This document shows, in pieces, positions 54,881 through 64,000 of a DNA stretch of 64,000 bases. The notes under the pieces are model-generated. The model worked only from the letters and a program-made list of their open reading frames with translations, was not told where the DNA came from and did not search any database. The first letter of the stretch is position 1; every line of letters begins with the position of its first letter. The DNA is from Pseudomonadota bacterium (lineage in GTDB: Bacteria > Pseudomonadota > Gammaproteobacteria > Burkholderiales > Thiobacillaceae), in the NCBI GenBank assembly GCA_021847835.1, contig JAJZPR010000007.1, positions 1-64,000 of the forward strand. The letters are read 5' to 3'. The translations under genes were made by a program, and so were the position numbers.

Positions 54881-56254
54881 TCAGGCCCGGCGCCAGGTCG
54901 TGCCCTGGGGGCCGTCTTCGAGAATCACGCCGGCCGCCTTCAGCTCGTCACGGATGCGGTCGGCCTCGGCGAAGTTGCGCGCCTTCTTGGCGGCAGAGCG
55001 TGCCGCGATCAGGGCATCGATTTCCGCATCCGGCAGCCCGCCGGCCTCGCCGACAGGCCGCTTGAGGAAGGCTTCCGGCTCCGCCTGCAGCAGTCCCAGC
55101 ACGCCGCCCAGCGCCCTGAGCATGCCCGAAAGCCGGGGATCGTGCGCACGGTTGGCTTCGCTGGCCAGCTCGAACAGCACCGCCACCGCTTCGGGCGTGC
55201 CGAAATCCTCGTCCATCGCTTCCTTGAAGCGCGCCGCCCAGGGATCATTCCAGTCGGGCTCGATATCGGCCGGCGGCACGTTCTTCAGCGTCGTGTAGAG
55301 CCGGGTCAGCGCACCCCTGGCGTCCTCCAGGTGTGCGTCGGAATAGTTGAGCGGGCTGCGGTAATGCGCGCGCATGATGAAGAAGCGCACCACCTCGGCA
55401 TCGAACTTGTCCAGCACTTCGCGGATAGTGAAGAAGTTGCCCAGGCTCTTGGACATCTTCTCGTTGTCCACGCGCACGAAGCCGTTGTGCAGCCAGTAGT
55501 TGACGAACTTGCAGCCGTGCGCGCCCTCGCTTTGGGCGATTTCGTTCTCGTGGTGGGGAAACTGCAAATCCTGGCCGCCGCCGTGGATGTCGAAGTGGCG
55601 GCCGAGCAGCTTGCCGCTCATGGCCGAGCATTCGATGTGCCAGCCTGGCCGCCCCGGCCCCCAGGGGCTTTCCCAGGCGGGCTCGCCCGGCTTGGCCGCC
55701 TTCCACAGCACGAAATCCATGGGGTCGCGCTTGTTGGGATCCACTTCCACGCGTTCGCCCGCGCGCAGGTCGTCGAGCGACTTGCCGGACAGCTGACCGT
55801 AGTGCCCGAATCCGCGCACGCTGTAGTACACATCGCCGTTGGCGGCGCGGTAGGCGAGGCCGCGCTCCTCCAGGGTCCGGATCATGGCCAGCATCTCGGC
55901 GACGTATTCGGTCGCGCGCGGCTCGGCATCCGGCCGCAGCACGCCGAGCCTGGCCTCGTCCTCGTGCATGGCGGCGATGAAGCGATTGGTGAGTTCGGCC
56001 GTGGTTTCGCCGTTTTCATTTGCGCGCTTGATGATCTTGTCGTCGATGTCCGTGATGTTGCGCACGTAGGCCAGGCGGTAGCCGGAGGCGCGCAGCCACC
56101 TCGCCACCATGTCGAACACCACGAAGACGCGGGCATGGCCCAGGTGGCAGTAGTCGTATACCGTCATCCCGCATACATACATGCGGACCTGGCCGGGCTG
56201 GATGGGGACGAAGTTCTCTAGACTGCGGCTTAGGGAGTTGTACAGCTTGAGCAT
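54881..56254 (-). CDS. cysS: cysteinyl-tRNA synthetase
   Basis: A 457-residue class Ia synthetase: [20 protein letters not shown] with the HIGH-type HLGH and the zinc cysteine, [20 protein letters not shown] (KMSKS). Start at 56254 ([10 protein letters not shown]) is the family start. Divergent from the TPR gene. Confidence 0.97.
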   Translation of the reverse strand: MLKLYNSLSRSLENFVPIQPGQVRMYVCGMTVYDYCHLGHARVFVVFDMVARWLRASGYRLAYVRNITDIDDKIIKRANENGETTAELTNRFIAAMHEDEARLGVLRPDAEPRATEYVAEMLAMIRTLEERGLAYRAANGDVYYSVRGFGHYGQLSGKSLDDLRAGERVEVDPNKRDPMDFVLWKAAKPGEPAWESPWGPGRPGWHIECSAMSGKLLGRHFDIHGGGQDLQFPHHENEIAQSEGAHGCKFVNYWLHNGFVRVDNEKMSKSLGNFFTIREVLDKFDAEVVRFFIMRAHYRSPLNYSDAHLEDARGALTRLYTTLKNVPPADIEPDWNDPWAARFKEAMDEDFGTPEAVAVLFELASEANRAHDPRLSGMLRALGGVLGLLQAEPEAFLKRPVGEAGGLPDAEIDALIAARSAAKKARNFAEADRIRDELKAAGVILEDGPQGTTWRRA

Positions 56255-56351
56255 GGGGAAAAGGATGGATTGGCAGCGCTGGTGGCAAACCACCCACGGA
56301 TACGGGGGAGTTGTTAGAATTCGGGCTTACAAACCGCTTCGAGTTTATCAC

Positions 56352-56909
56352 ATGCCCAGTCTGCCAAGTTTCGCGCGCCTGCTGGCCCTCGTGCTCAGCC
56401 TGTCATTCCCGGTCGGGAGCAAGGCGGACGAGGTCCAGGACATCAACCAGCTTTTCCGCACGGGCGACCTGACCACGGCGCTGGCGCGCGCCGATAAATT
56501 CCTGGCCCGAAACCCAAATAATGCGCAGGCGCGTTTCCTGAAAGGCCTGATTCTGACCGATCTGGGCAAGTCCGCCGAGGCCATTCAGGTGTTTACCGCC
56601 CTCACCGAGAATTACCCCGAACTGCCCGAGCCCTACAACAACCTGGCCGTGCTGCATGCTGCGGAGGGCAGGTACGATGCTGCGAAAAACGCCCTGGAAA
56701 TGGCGATCCGCGCCCATCCGGGCTACGCCACCGCGCACGAGAACCTGGGCGACCTGTATGTCAGGATGGCCGCGCAGGCCTACGCCAAGGCCCTGCAGGC
56801 CGACGGCAGCAACCAGACGGCCAAGGCCAAGCTCGCGCTCATCAGGGAACTGGTGTCCGGCAACAAGCCAGCCGCGCCCGCTGCCGAACCGGCGGGCGCA
56901 AATCCCTGA
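56352..56909 (+). CDS. exported TPR protein
   Basis: A 185-residue protein with an N-terminal signal peptide ([16 protein letters not shown]) and three TPR-like repeats ([60 protein letters not shown]), ending in an Ala/Pro tail. Likely a periplasmic or envelope scaffold; precise role unknown. Start at 56352. ppiB follows after 37 bases. Confidence 0.85.
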   Translation: MPSLPSFARLLALVLSLSFPVGSKADEVQDINQLFRTGDLTTALARADKFLARNPNNAQARFLKGLILTDLGKSAEAIQVFTALTENYPELPEPYNNLAVLHAAEGRYDAAKNALEMAIRAHPGYATAHENLGDLYVRMAAQAYAKALQADGSNQTAKAKLALIRELVSGNKPAAPAAEPAGANP

Positions 56910-56946
56910 GACCGTCTTAAAACCACCCCGAAAAGGAAGCAATCAC

Positions 56947-57438
56947 ATGGTCAAACTCCACACCTCGAAAGGGGACATCACGCTTGAACTGGATGCCGAG
57001 AAGGCGCCGATCACCACGGAAAACTTTCTCCAATACGTGCGCGACGGCTTCTACGACGGCACCATCTTCCACCGTGTCATCGACGGCTTCATGATCCAGG
57101 GCGGCGGCTTCGAGCCCGGCATGTCGCAGAAGCCCACGCGCGCGCCGATCGGGAACGAGGCCGCCAACGGCCTGAAGAACGAGGCCTACACCATCGCCAT
57201 GGCGCGCACCTCCGTCCCCGATTCGGCCACCGCCCAATTCTTCATCAACGTGGCCGACAACAGCTTTCTCAACCACACCGCGCCCACCCCGCAAGGCTAC
57301 GGCTATGCCGTGTTCGGCAAGGTGGTCGAAGGCAGGGAAGTGGTGGACGCCATCAGGAAAACCCGCACCGGCAGCCGTGCCGGCCACCAGGACGTGCCGG
57401 TGGAGGACATTGTCATCACCAAGGCGGAAATTGTCTGA
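56947..57438 (+). CDS. ppiB: cyclophilin-type peptidyl-prolyl isomerase
   Basis: A 163-residue cytosolic cyclophilin: [36 protein letters not shown] and [10 protein letters not shown] cover the active site. No signal peptide, so PpiB rather than PpiA. Confidence 0.96.
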   Translation: MVKLHTSKGDITLELDAEKAPITTENFLQYVRDGFYDGTIFHRVIDGFMIQGGGFEPGMSQKPTRAPIGNEAANGLKNEAYTIAMARTSVPDSATAQFFINVADNSFLNHTAPTPQGYGYAVFGKVVEGREVVDAIRKTRTGSRAGHQDVPVEDIVITKAEIV

Positions 57439-57496
57439 CCTGGCGCCATGAATCCACTGCGGCTGAATGCGGGAGCGCGCGACGATTTCTGACGCC

Positions 57497-58264
57497 ATGT
57501 CTTCCACTAACCGCACGCTGTTCATCGCCGACCTGCACCTGGCCGAAGCGCGCCCGCTGGCCAGCGGGCGCTTTTTTCATTTCCTGGAAGACATTGCCGC
57601 GGGCGCCGATGCGCTTTACATCCTCGGCGACTTGTTCGAATACTGGGTCGGCGACGACGATGTCGATGCGCCGATCGCCCGCCAGGCCGCGGAAAGAATC
57701 CACGCCCTGACGGCAGCCGGCACGCCGGTCCATTTCATGCACGGCAACCGCGATTTCCTGCTGGCGCGGCGCTATGCCGGTTCGTGCGGGATGACGCTGC
57801 TGGACGATCCCGTCGTCGTCGATCTGTATGGCGTCCCCACCCTGCTCACGCATGGCGACACCCTGTGCACCGATGACCGCAGCTACCAGCGCTTCAGGAA
57901 ATTCGCCAGGCTGCCGCTGGTGCGCGGCAGCCTGCTCGCGCTCCCGCTCGGCCTGCGCCACGCCCTGGCCAAATCCGCGCGCGCGGGCAGCGAACGCGCC
58001 AAGACGGGGAAATCCTGCGAGATCATGGACGTGAATGCGGATGCGGTTGCCGATGCCTTTCGGCGGTCGGGCGCACTGCGCATGATCCATGGCCACACCC
58101 ACCGGCCCGCCCGGCATCTTGCAACGATAGATGGCAAGCCCGCGGAACGCTGGGTTTTGCCGGACTGGTACGGCGAAGGCGGCTATCTCGCCTGCACCGC
58201 TCAGGGCTGCGAACTGCTGCCCGCCCCTTCTCCCTCGAAATCGGGAAGCGCAACCGATTCGTAG
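57497..58264 (+). CDS. lpxH: UDP-2,3-diacylglucosamine diphosphatase
   Basis: A 255-residue calcineurin-like phosphoesterase of lipid A synthesis: FIADLHL, YILGDLFEYWVGDDD, FMHGNRDFLL, LTHGDTLCTDD, IHGHTHRPA, all metal-ligand motifs of LpxH. Start at 57497 (MSSTNRTLFIADLH). Its last 64 bases overlap the convergent gene at 58201-58893. Confidence 0.95.
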   Translation: MSSTNRTLFIADLHLAEARPLASGRFFHFLEDIAAGADALYILGDLFEYWVGDDDVDAPIARQAAERIHALTAAGTPVHFMHGNRDFLLARRYAGSCGMTLLDDPVVVDLYGVPTLLTHGDTLCTDDRSYQRFRKFARLPLVRGSLLALPLGLRHALAKSARAGSERAKTGKSCEIMDVNADAVADAFRRSGALRMIHGHTHRPARHLATIDGKPAERWVLPDWYGEGGYLACTAQGCELLPAPSPSKSGSATDS

Positions 58265-58893
58265 TGCTTCGGCAACTCGAAAAGCCTGGGGTTCGGTTCG
58301 CGTTTTTTTCCGCTCACGTACTGCCTCGCGCGCCCGGCATAGTCCCGCTCCTCGATCGGCAGGCCCTGCGACAGCGCCAAGCCGGTCTGCCAGACATGGT
58401 GCACCAGGTCGCAGTCCTGGCGCAGATCGGCAGGCGTGTTGCGATAGGTCGTCCACTGGGTGTAAGCCAGCGCAGCCTTGTATTCTGCCAGCGCGCGCGC
58501 GGCGTCGGGGAACAGCCTGGACGCGGCCACGGTCTCCGAGCAGAGCTTGCCGTCGGCCAGCACCTGCACGCGCACGGTTCCCGCGCGCACCGGCGTCACC
58601 CTTTTCTCCACCCGATAGGCAGGAGCGGGACTCTTGGGCAGCTTCTTGTCGCTGATGGCCATGAGCATTTTCTGCTCATGCACCACGTTCGATACCTTGC
58701 CGGTCTTGCGGTCGAGCAGTATGAAATCGCCGTCGTCGCGCCCTTCATCCATGCGCAGATAGCGCTCGGTCACCAGGATGCGCGTCTGGTAGGCGGGTGC
58801 GCCGTCCTCGCTGTCCAGGTAGCGCAACTCGATCATGCCTGCCGCCTGCGCGCCCATGCACGCCAGCAGGGCGAAAGCCGGAAGAATTTTCAT
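58201..58893 (-). CDS. exported protein of unknown function
   Basis: A 230-residue protein with a signal peptide (MKILPAFALLACMGAQAAG). The mature part has a beta-rich start (RYLDSEDGAPAYQTRILVTE, YLRMDEGRDDGDFILLDRKT) like LolA/LptA-type or DUF4412-type domains, then helices with two cysteines (DGKLCSETV, RQDCDLVHH). No family assigned. It lies directly after metZ (stop/start overlap of 4 bases) and runs into lpxH convergently. Confidence 0.75.
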   Translation of the reverse strand: MKILPAFALLACMGAQAAGMIELRYLDSEDGAPAYQTRILVTERYLRMDEGRDDGDFILLDRKTGKVSNVVHEQKMLMAISDKKLPKSPAPAYRVEKRVTPVRAGTVRVQVLADGKLCSETVAASRLFPDAARALAEYKAALAYTQWTTYRNTPADLRQDCDLVHHVWQTGLALSQGLPIEERDYAGRARQYVSGKKREPNPRLFELPKHYESVALPDFEGEGAGSSSQP

Positions 58894-60062
58894 GCTTCCA
58901 GCCCCCTCGCCAGATCGTTGCGGATGTCGCGCACCGATTCCAGTCCGACCGCCACGCGGATGAGACCGTCGCTGATGCCGGCGAACGCGCGCTGTTCCGC
59001 GGTCATGCGGCTGTGCGTGGTGGAAGCCGGGTGGGTGATGGTGGTCTTGGCGTCACCCAGGTTGGCGGTGATGGACAGCAGCCGGCAAGCGTCGATCACG
59101 CGCCAGGCCGCCGCCTGGCCGCCCGCGACCTCGAAGGCCACGATGCCACCGCCGGTTTTCTGCTGGCGCATCGCCAGTGCGTGCTGGGGATGCGAGGGCA
59201 GGCCCGGATACCACACGCGTTCCACCTTCGGATGGCTTTCCAGCCAGGCCGCGAGTTCCAGCGCGTTCTTCGAGTGCGCCTCCATGCGCAAGCTGAGGGT
59301 TTCCAGGCCCTTGAGGATCACCCAGGCATTGAAGGCGGACAGCGTCGGCCCGGCGGTGCGCAGGAAGGTATACACGCCCTCCATCAATTCTTTCGAACCC
59401 AGCACCGCGCCGCCCAGCACCCTGCCCTGCCCGTCCAGATACTTGGTGGCGGAATGGATGACGATGTCCGCGCCCAGATCCAGCGGGCGCTGCAAGGCAG
59501 GGGAACAGAAGCAGTTGTCCACCGCGAGCCGGGCGCCGGCCTGTCTGGCGATGGCCGCGAGCGCCGCGATGTCGCTCACTTCGGTCAGCGGGTTGGAGGG
59601 CGACTCGACGAAGAACAGTTTGGTGTTGGGCTTCACCGCCCGCTTCCAGTCTTCCGGCTCGGTAGGCGAGACGTAGGTGGTCTCGATGCCGAAGCGCCCG
59701 AGGATGTTGGAAAACAGCTGCACCGTGGAGCCGAAGATCGAACGCGAGGCGACGATGTGCTCGCCCGCTTTCATCAGGCCCATGACCGTGGCCAGGATCG
59801 CGGCCATGCCGGAGGAGAACGCCACGCAGCGCTCGGCGCCTTCCAGCGCCGCGAGCCGGGTTTCCAGCATGGTCACCGTGGGGTTGGTGAAGCGCGCGTA
59901 GATGTTGCCCGGCTCCTCGCCCTTGAAGCGGGCGGCGGCCTGGGCCGCGCTCTCGAACACGAAGCTGGAGGTGAGGAACAGGGCCTCGCTGTGTTCGTTG
60001 AACTGGCTGCGCAGCGTGCCGCTGCGTACCGCCAGGGTTTCCAGGTCGTATTCTTCAGTCAT
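58890..60062 (-). CDS. metZ: O-succinylhomoserine sulfhydrylase
   Basis: A 390-residue Cys/Met-metabolism PLP enzyme making homocysteine from O-succinylhomoserine and sulfide. PLP lysine in HSATKYLDGQGRVLGGAVLG; DNCFCSPALQRPLDLGAD and ITANLGDAKTTITHPASTTH are typical of MetZ. Start at 60062 (MTEEYDLETLAVRSG) with GGAG upstream; ATG at 60068 also possible. A hairpin with a T-tract lies directly before its ribosome binding site. Confidence 0.93.
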   Translation of the reverse strand: MTEEYDLETLAVRSGTLRSQFNEHSEALFLTSSFVFESAAQAAARFKGEEPGNIYARFTNPTVTMLETRLAALEGAERCVAFSSGMAAILATVMGLMKAGEHIVASRSIFGSTVQLFSNILGRFGIETTYVSPTEPEDWKRAVKPNTKLFFVESPSNPLTEVSDIAALAAIARQAGARLAVDNCFCSPALQRPLDLGADIVIHSATKYLDGQGRVLGGAVLGSKELMEGVYTFLRTAGPTLSAFNAWVILKGLETLSLRMEAHSKNALELAAWLESHPKVERVWYPGLPSHPQHALAMRQQKTGGGIVAFEVAGGQAAAWRVIDACRLLSITANLGDAKTTITHPASTTHSRMTAEQRAFAGISDGLIRVAVGLESVRDIRNDLARGLEA

Positions 60063-60074
60063 CTCCATCTCCAA

Positions 60075-60104
60075 ACAAAAAACCCGTTCGCGCGGGAACG
60101 GGTT
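60075..60104 (-). terminator. intrinsic terminator in the metZ leader (attenuator)
   Basis: On the minus strand AACCCGTTC and GAACGGGTT (60081-60104, loop of 6) form a 9-bp stem followed by TTTTTTGTTT. Only about 10 bases separate the T-tract from the metZ ATG, leaving no space for a promoter, so metZ must be transcribed through it. This implies conditional termination rather than a plain purF terminator. Confidence 0.75.
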
Positions 60105-60105
60105 C

Positions 60106-60165
60106 ACCACGCTTTAGCAGTATTTATTGGATGCGCCCTGCAAGCTGTGTTCAACTCGGCGCCGG
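60106..60165 (-). promoter_or_regulatory. candidate SAM-II-like riboswitch before metZ
   Basis: Minus strand in order: GCGCC (60158-60162), GAGTTGAAC, CTTGCAG, GGCGC (60133-60137) pairing with the first, AATAAATA, then TGCTAAAGCG. This order of a P1 stem, TTGCA, an A/U-rich strand and GCTAAA recalls the SAM-II aptamer. The second pseudoknot helix pairs poorly by eye (CAG with CTG plus UU with AA), so the call is tentative. Confidence 0.4.
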
Positions 60166-60205
60166 ATTCAGGCTGCCTGAAATTTAAGCCGTGCGCGGCG
60201 GCGAG

Positions 60206-61729
<1,524 letters not shown>

Positions 61730-61732
61730 GTT

Positions 61733-62227
61733 TCACCTGTTGAAATGAATGTGTTCGGCCACTTTGGCAGGCAGCAAAGGCACCGCCTCCATGGCCAGCA
61801 TCTCCAGCACTCCGGAAGATAGCGCATTTTTCCAGAAACCGGTCTGCGGCATTGCGGTCAGGCCTGCGGCAAGCGTCAGTCCGACCAGAATCACCACGCC
61901 GCGCAGCAGGCCAAAAAGCCCGCCCACCGCCCTGTCGGCGGCGCCCAGGCCGACCGCGCCCACTGCCCCTTTTATCAGGCGGCCGAACAGCATGACGAAG
62001 ATCATCACGATCAAAAAGATCACGGCAAAAGCAATGAAGTAGCGCATGCCCTCGCTATCCACGTCCAGGGGCAGCATGGGGGCCACGGCCGCCGCACCCC
62101 ATCTTGCCGCGAGCAAGGCCACGATCCAGGAAGCCAGCGAAAAAACCTCCGCGACCAGGCCGCGCATGAGGCTGAGAATGACGGAAGCCGCCAGAACCAG
62201 GATGACAATCCAGTCGAGCACGGTCAT
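61733..62227 (-). CDS. cvpA: CvpA-family membrane protein
   Basis: A 164-residue protein with four membrane spans: LDWIVILVLAASVILSLMRG, ASWIVALLAARWGAA, YFIAFAVIFLIVMIFVMLFG, and GLLRGVVILVGLTLAAGLT. Needed for colicin V production in E. coli; otherwise envelope-related. ATGA overlap with the SPOR gene. Confidence 0.93.
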   Translation of the reverse strand: MTVLDWIVILVLAASVILSLMRGLVAEVFSLASWIVALLAARWGAAAVAPMLPLDVDSEGMRYFIAFAVIFLIVMIFVMLFGRLIKGAVGAVGLGAADRAVGGLFGLLRGVVILVGLTLAAGLTAMPQTGFWKNALSSGVLEMLAMEAVPLLPAKVAEHIHFNR

Positions 62228-62760
62228 TTCTCGACGACCTGGCCGGTGATGCCCGCGGCAGCCAGCCTGGCCGACAAGGCATCGGCCTCGGCCCGGTTCG
62301 TAAACGAGCCCACGCGCACGCGCGTGCTGCCGTCCACTTCGTCGGCATGGGGTTTGAGACCGAGCGCCGCAATGCGCGACTGAAGCCGCTCGGCATTGAC
62401 CTTGTCGGCGAACACGCCGACCTGCACGGCATAGACAGCGGAAGCCTGGGTGGGCGCGGCAAGCTTGGCGGGAGGAGGGGCCGGCCTGGCGGCCACAGCA
62501 GGCGCGGGAGCGGTCGCGGCAGACTGCGGCGGCTCGACCACGCTGTTCGCGGGCGGCGGCGCATATTCGACGGTGTTTTGCGGCGGCTGTTGATCGATCG
62601 CCGGCGGCGGCATGCGCACTTCCAGCGGGCCGGCCGGAGGCGGCTCGTCCTCCAGCACCAGCGGCAGGATGACCACCGCGGCGATCGTGAGCGCGACCGC
62701 GCCGATCAGCCGGCGGCGCGCGCGGCGCTTGTGGTCGTCGTCAACAAGGGGTGGCGGCAT
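62224..62760 (-). CDS. SPOR-domain membrane protein (DedD-like)
   Basis: A 178-residue protein: short cytosolic N-terminus (DDDHKRRARRRL), one span (IGAVALTIAAVVILPLVL), a Pro/Ala-rich periplasmic linker, and a C-terminal SPOR domain (YAVQVGVFADKVNAERLQSR, RVRVGSFTNRAEADALSARL). SPOR binds denuded septal glycan, as in DedD. Start at 62760 lies 20 bases inside the folC 3' end; the folC-dedD-cvpA-purF order is conserved in proteobacteria. Confidence 0.92.
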   Translation of the reverse strand: MPPPLVDDDHKRRARRRLIGAVALTIAAVVILPLVLEDEPPPAGPLEVRMPPPAIDQQPPQNTVEYAPPPANSVVEPPQSAATAPAPAVAARPAPPPAKLAAPTQASAVYAVQVGVFADKVNAERLQSRIAALGLKPHADEVDGSTRVRVGSFTNRAEADALSARLAAAGITGQVVEK

Positions 62761-64000
62761 GATTGGGAACTGCGGCAATGAGCACTGCGGCAACTGTATA
62801 AAACGACCCGAAGACGGTAATTCTATCACCTTCGCCGGCCTGAAGTTTCGCCGCTTGAAAGGCGGAAAGCGGATCGTCGAAAGCCTCGACCGGCCCCGCA
62901 ACCCGGGAACGGACGCGCTCCGCCAGCCCGGCCCCCGCCTGCCCGCGCTCGCCCGCCAGGCCGGCGACGAACCAGGCATCGAAACAGTTCTTCAAAGGCT
63001 CTATGACGCCGTCCGCGTCCTTGTCGGCCAGCAGGGCAAATACCGCAAGATTTTTACCCCTGGCCGGGCAGGTGCGCAGGTTGTCCGCCAGGGCGCGGGC
63101 CGACTGCGGGTTGTGCGCGACGTCCAGCACGATCTCCACAGCACCGGCGATGCGCTGGAAACGGCCAGGCAAACGAACATTTTCCAGCCCGGCATGGATC
63201 GCAGCCAGCGAAACCGGAAGCGTTTCGGACAATGCGGACAGCCCCGCCAGGGTGGACGCGGCATTGGCCAGCTGGTACGCGCCGGCCAGCGCCGGCAAGG
63301 GCAAATCCGCCAGCTCGATCTCGCCCATGCGGAAATGCCAGGCACCGCCGGACAGGACAAAACTGAAGTCGCCGCCCGCGCGCAACAAGCTTGCATCGAT
63401 GGCGTGCGCATGATCGAGCAGGCTTTGCGGCGGGTCCGCATCGCCGCAGATCGCCGGCTTGCCGGCGCGGAAGATGCCGGCCTTCTCGAAGCCGATGGCT
63501 TCGCGGGTATCGCCCAGCCAGGCCTGATGGTCGAGGTCGACGGTGGTCACGATGGAAACCGCGGGCTCGAACACATTGACGGCATCGAGCCGTCCGCCCA
63601 GCCCCACTTCCAGGATCGCCACCTCGACGCCGGCCCGGACGAACTGCCACATCGCGGCCAGCGTGCCATGCTCGAAATAGGTGAGCGAAACCTCGCCGCG
63701 CGCGGCCTCCACCGCCCCCAGCCCGGCCACGATTTCCGCGTCGGATGTTGCTTCGCCGTCGATGCGCACGCGCTCGTTGTAGCGCAAGAGATGCGGCGAG
63801 GTATAAAGCCCCGTCCTGTACCCCTGCGCGCGCAGGATGGCTTCGAGGTAGGCGCAGGCGGAACCCTTGCCGTTGGTGCCGCCGACGAGAATGACGGGGA
63901 AGGCCGGGCTGAGGCCCATGGCGTCGCGCACGCGCGCCACGCGCGCCAGCCCAAGCTCGATCGCGGACGGGTGCGCCCGCTCCAGCCGTGCCAGCCAGGA
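62741..64000 (-). CDS. folC: folylpolyglutamate synthase / dihydrofolate synthase (5' end beyond window)
   Basis: At least 419 residues; the frame is open to the right edge (SWLARLERAHPSAIELGLAR, the usual FolC opening), so the true start lies outside and the internal GTG at 63940 is not the start. Motifs: VGGTNGKGSACAYLEAILRA (P-loop), EVGLGGRLDAVN, DVAHNPQSARAL. It adds glutamate to dihydropteroate and folates. Confidence 0.95.
   Translation of the reverse strand, partial: SWLARLERAHPSAIELGLARVARVRDAMGLSPAFPVILVGGTNGKGSACAYLEAILRAQGYRTGLYTSPHLLRYNERVRIDGEATSDAEIVAGLGAVEAARGEVSLTYFEHGTLAAMWQFVRAGVEVAILEVGLGGRLDAVNVFEPAVSIVTTVDLDHQAWLGDTREAIGFEKAGIFRAGKPAICGDADPPQSLLDHAHAIDASLLRAGGDFSFVLSGGAWHFRMGEIELADLPLPALAGAYQLANAASTLAGLSALSETLPVSLAAIHAGLENVRLPGRFQRIAGAVEIVLDVAHNPQSARALADNLRTCPARGKNLAVFALLADKDADGVIEPLKNCFDAWFVAGLAGERGQAGAGLAERVRSRVAGPVEAFDDPLSAFQAAKLQAGEGDRITVFGSFYTVAAVLIAAVPNHAATPC

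Noticed and set aside
60075-60104. Simple terminator of purF
   Set aside because: Between its T-tract and the metZ ATG there is no space for a promoter, so a plain terminator would silence metZ.

Overview
The window looks like chromosomal DNA of a GC-rich betaproteobacterium, probably from the Nitrosomonadales/Gallionellales neighbourhood. The evidence is: a proteasome-like Ntn hydrolase of the BPH type; a DUF3579 gene; argF-argG coupling; an mla operon running into murA and hisG; Fe-SOD; and short, HisZ-dependent-type HisG. Species cannot be fixed from the sequence alone. Almost all of the window is coding; the gene-free stretches are mostly filled by one family of G/C-rich palindromic repeats.

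Layout. 1-376: a minus-strand promoter, tRNA-fMet and what looks like the leader of an rRNA operon running off the left edge. 377-4422: iron-type alcohol dehydrogenase, a small acidic protein, and an arsenic operon (arsR-arsI-arsC-acr3, minus strand). 4423-9759: glucan phosphorylase, oligoribonuclease, small cytochrome c, pterin dehydratase, rsgA, DsrE-like protein. 9764-15835: CBS protein, DJ-1, YajQ, BPH-like peptidase, then arginine biosynthesis (argD, argF, DUF2283, argG, ppnP) on the minus strand. 15905-18111: PuuD-like membrane protein with an upstream 31-residue membrane peptide, sodB, DUF3579, rpsT. 18281-26448: murJ, ribF, ileS, lspA, fkpB, a DUF559 nuclease gene inside a repeat cluster, and ispH.

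26449-27945 is a small accessory hotspot: two RelE/ParE-RHH toxin-antitoxin pairs alternate with fragments of the ispH 3' end. 27946-33757 is a minor-pilin operon (pilE-like, fimT, pilW, pilX, very large pilV; no pilY1). 33867-37379 holds thiO, a second repeat cluster, an ELM1-family gene and a HEPN/MNT pair. 37390-46011 is a surface-glycan cluster (GT4, O-antigen ligase/polymerase, methyltransferase, three glycosyltransferases on the other strand, a GT10 fucosyltransferase-like gene and an ArnT-like membrane glycosyltransferase). 46100-54326 (minus) is hisG-murA-bolA-ABC exporter-mlaB-mlaC-tolC-mlaD-mlaE-mlaF. 54391-64000: DUF72-like, cysS, TPR protein, ppiB, lpxH, a secreted protein of unknown function, metZ with an apparent attenuator leader, purF, cvpA, SPOR protein and the 3' part of folC.

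Most striking points: (1) toxin-antitoxin cassettes bracketed by perfect or near-perfect copies of the ispH 3' end, resembling site-specific insertion without a visible integrase; (2) a palindromic repeat family that surrounds a DUF559 nuclease and supplies the start region and C-terminal tail of two genes; (3) an unusual pilV and missing pilY1; (4) a terminator plus SAM-II-like motifs in the metZ leader; (5) a 31-residue membrane peptide with a strong ribosome binding site.
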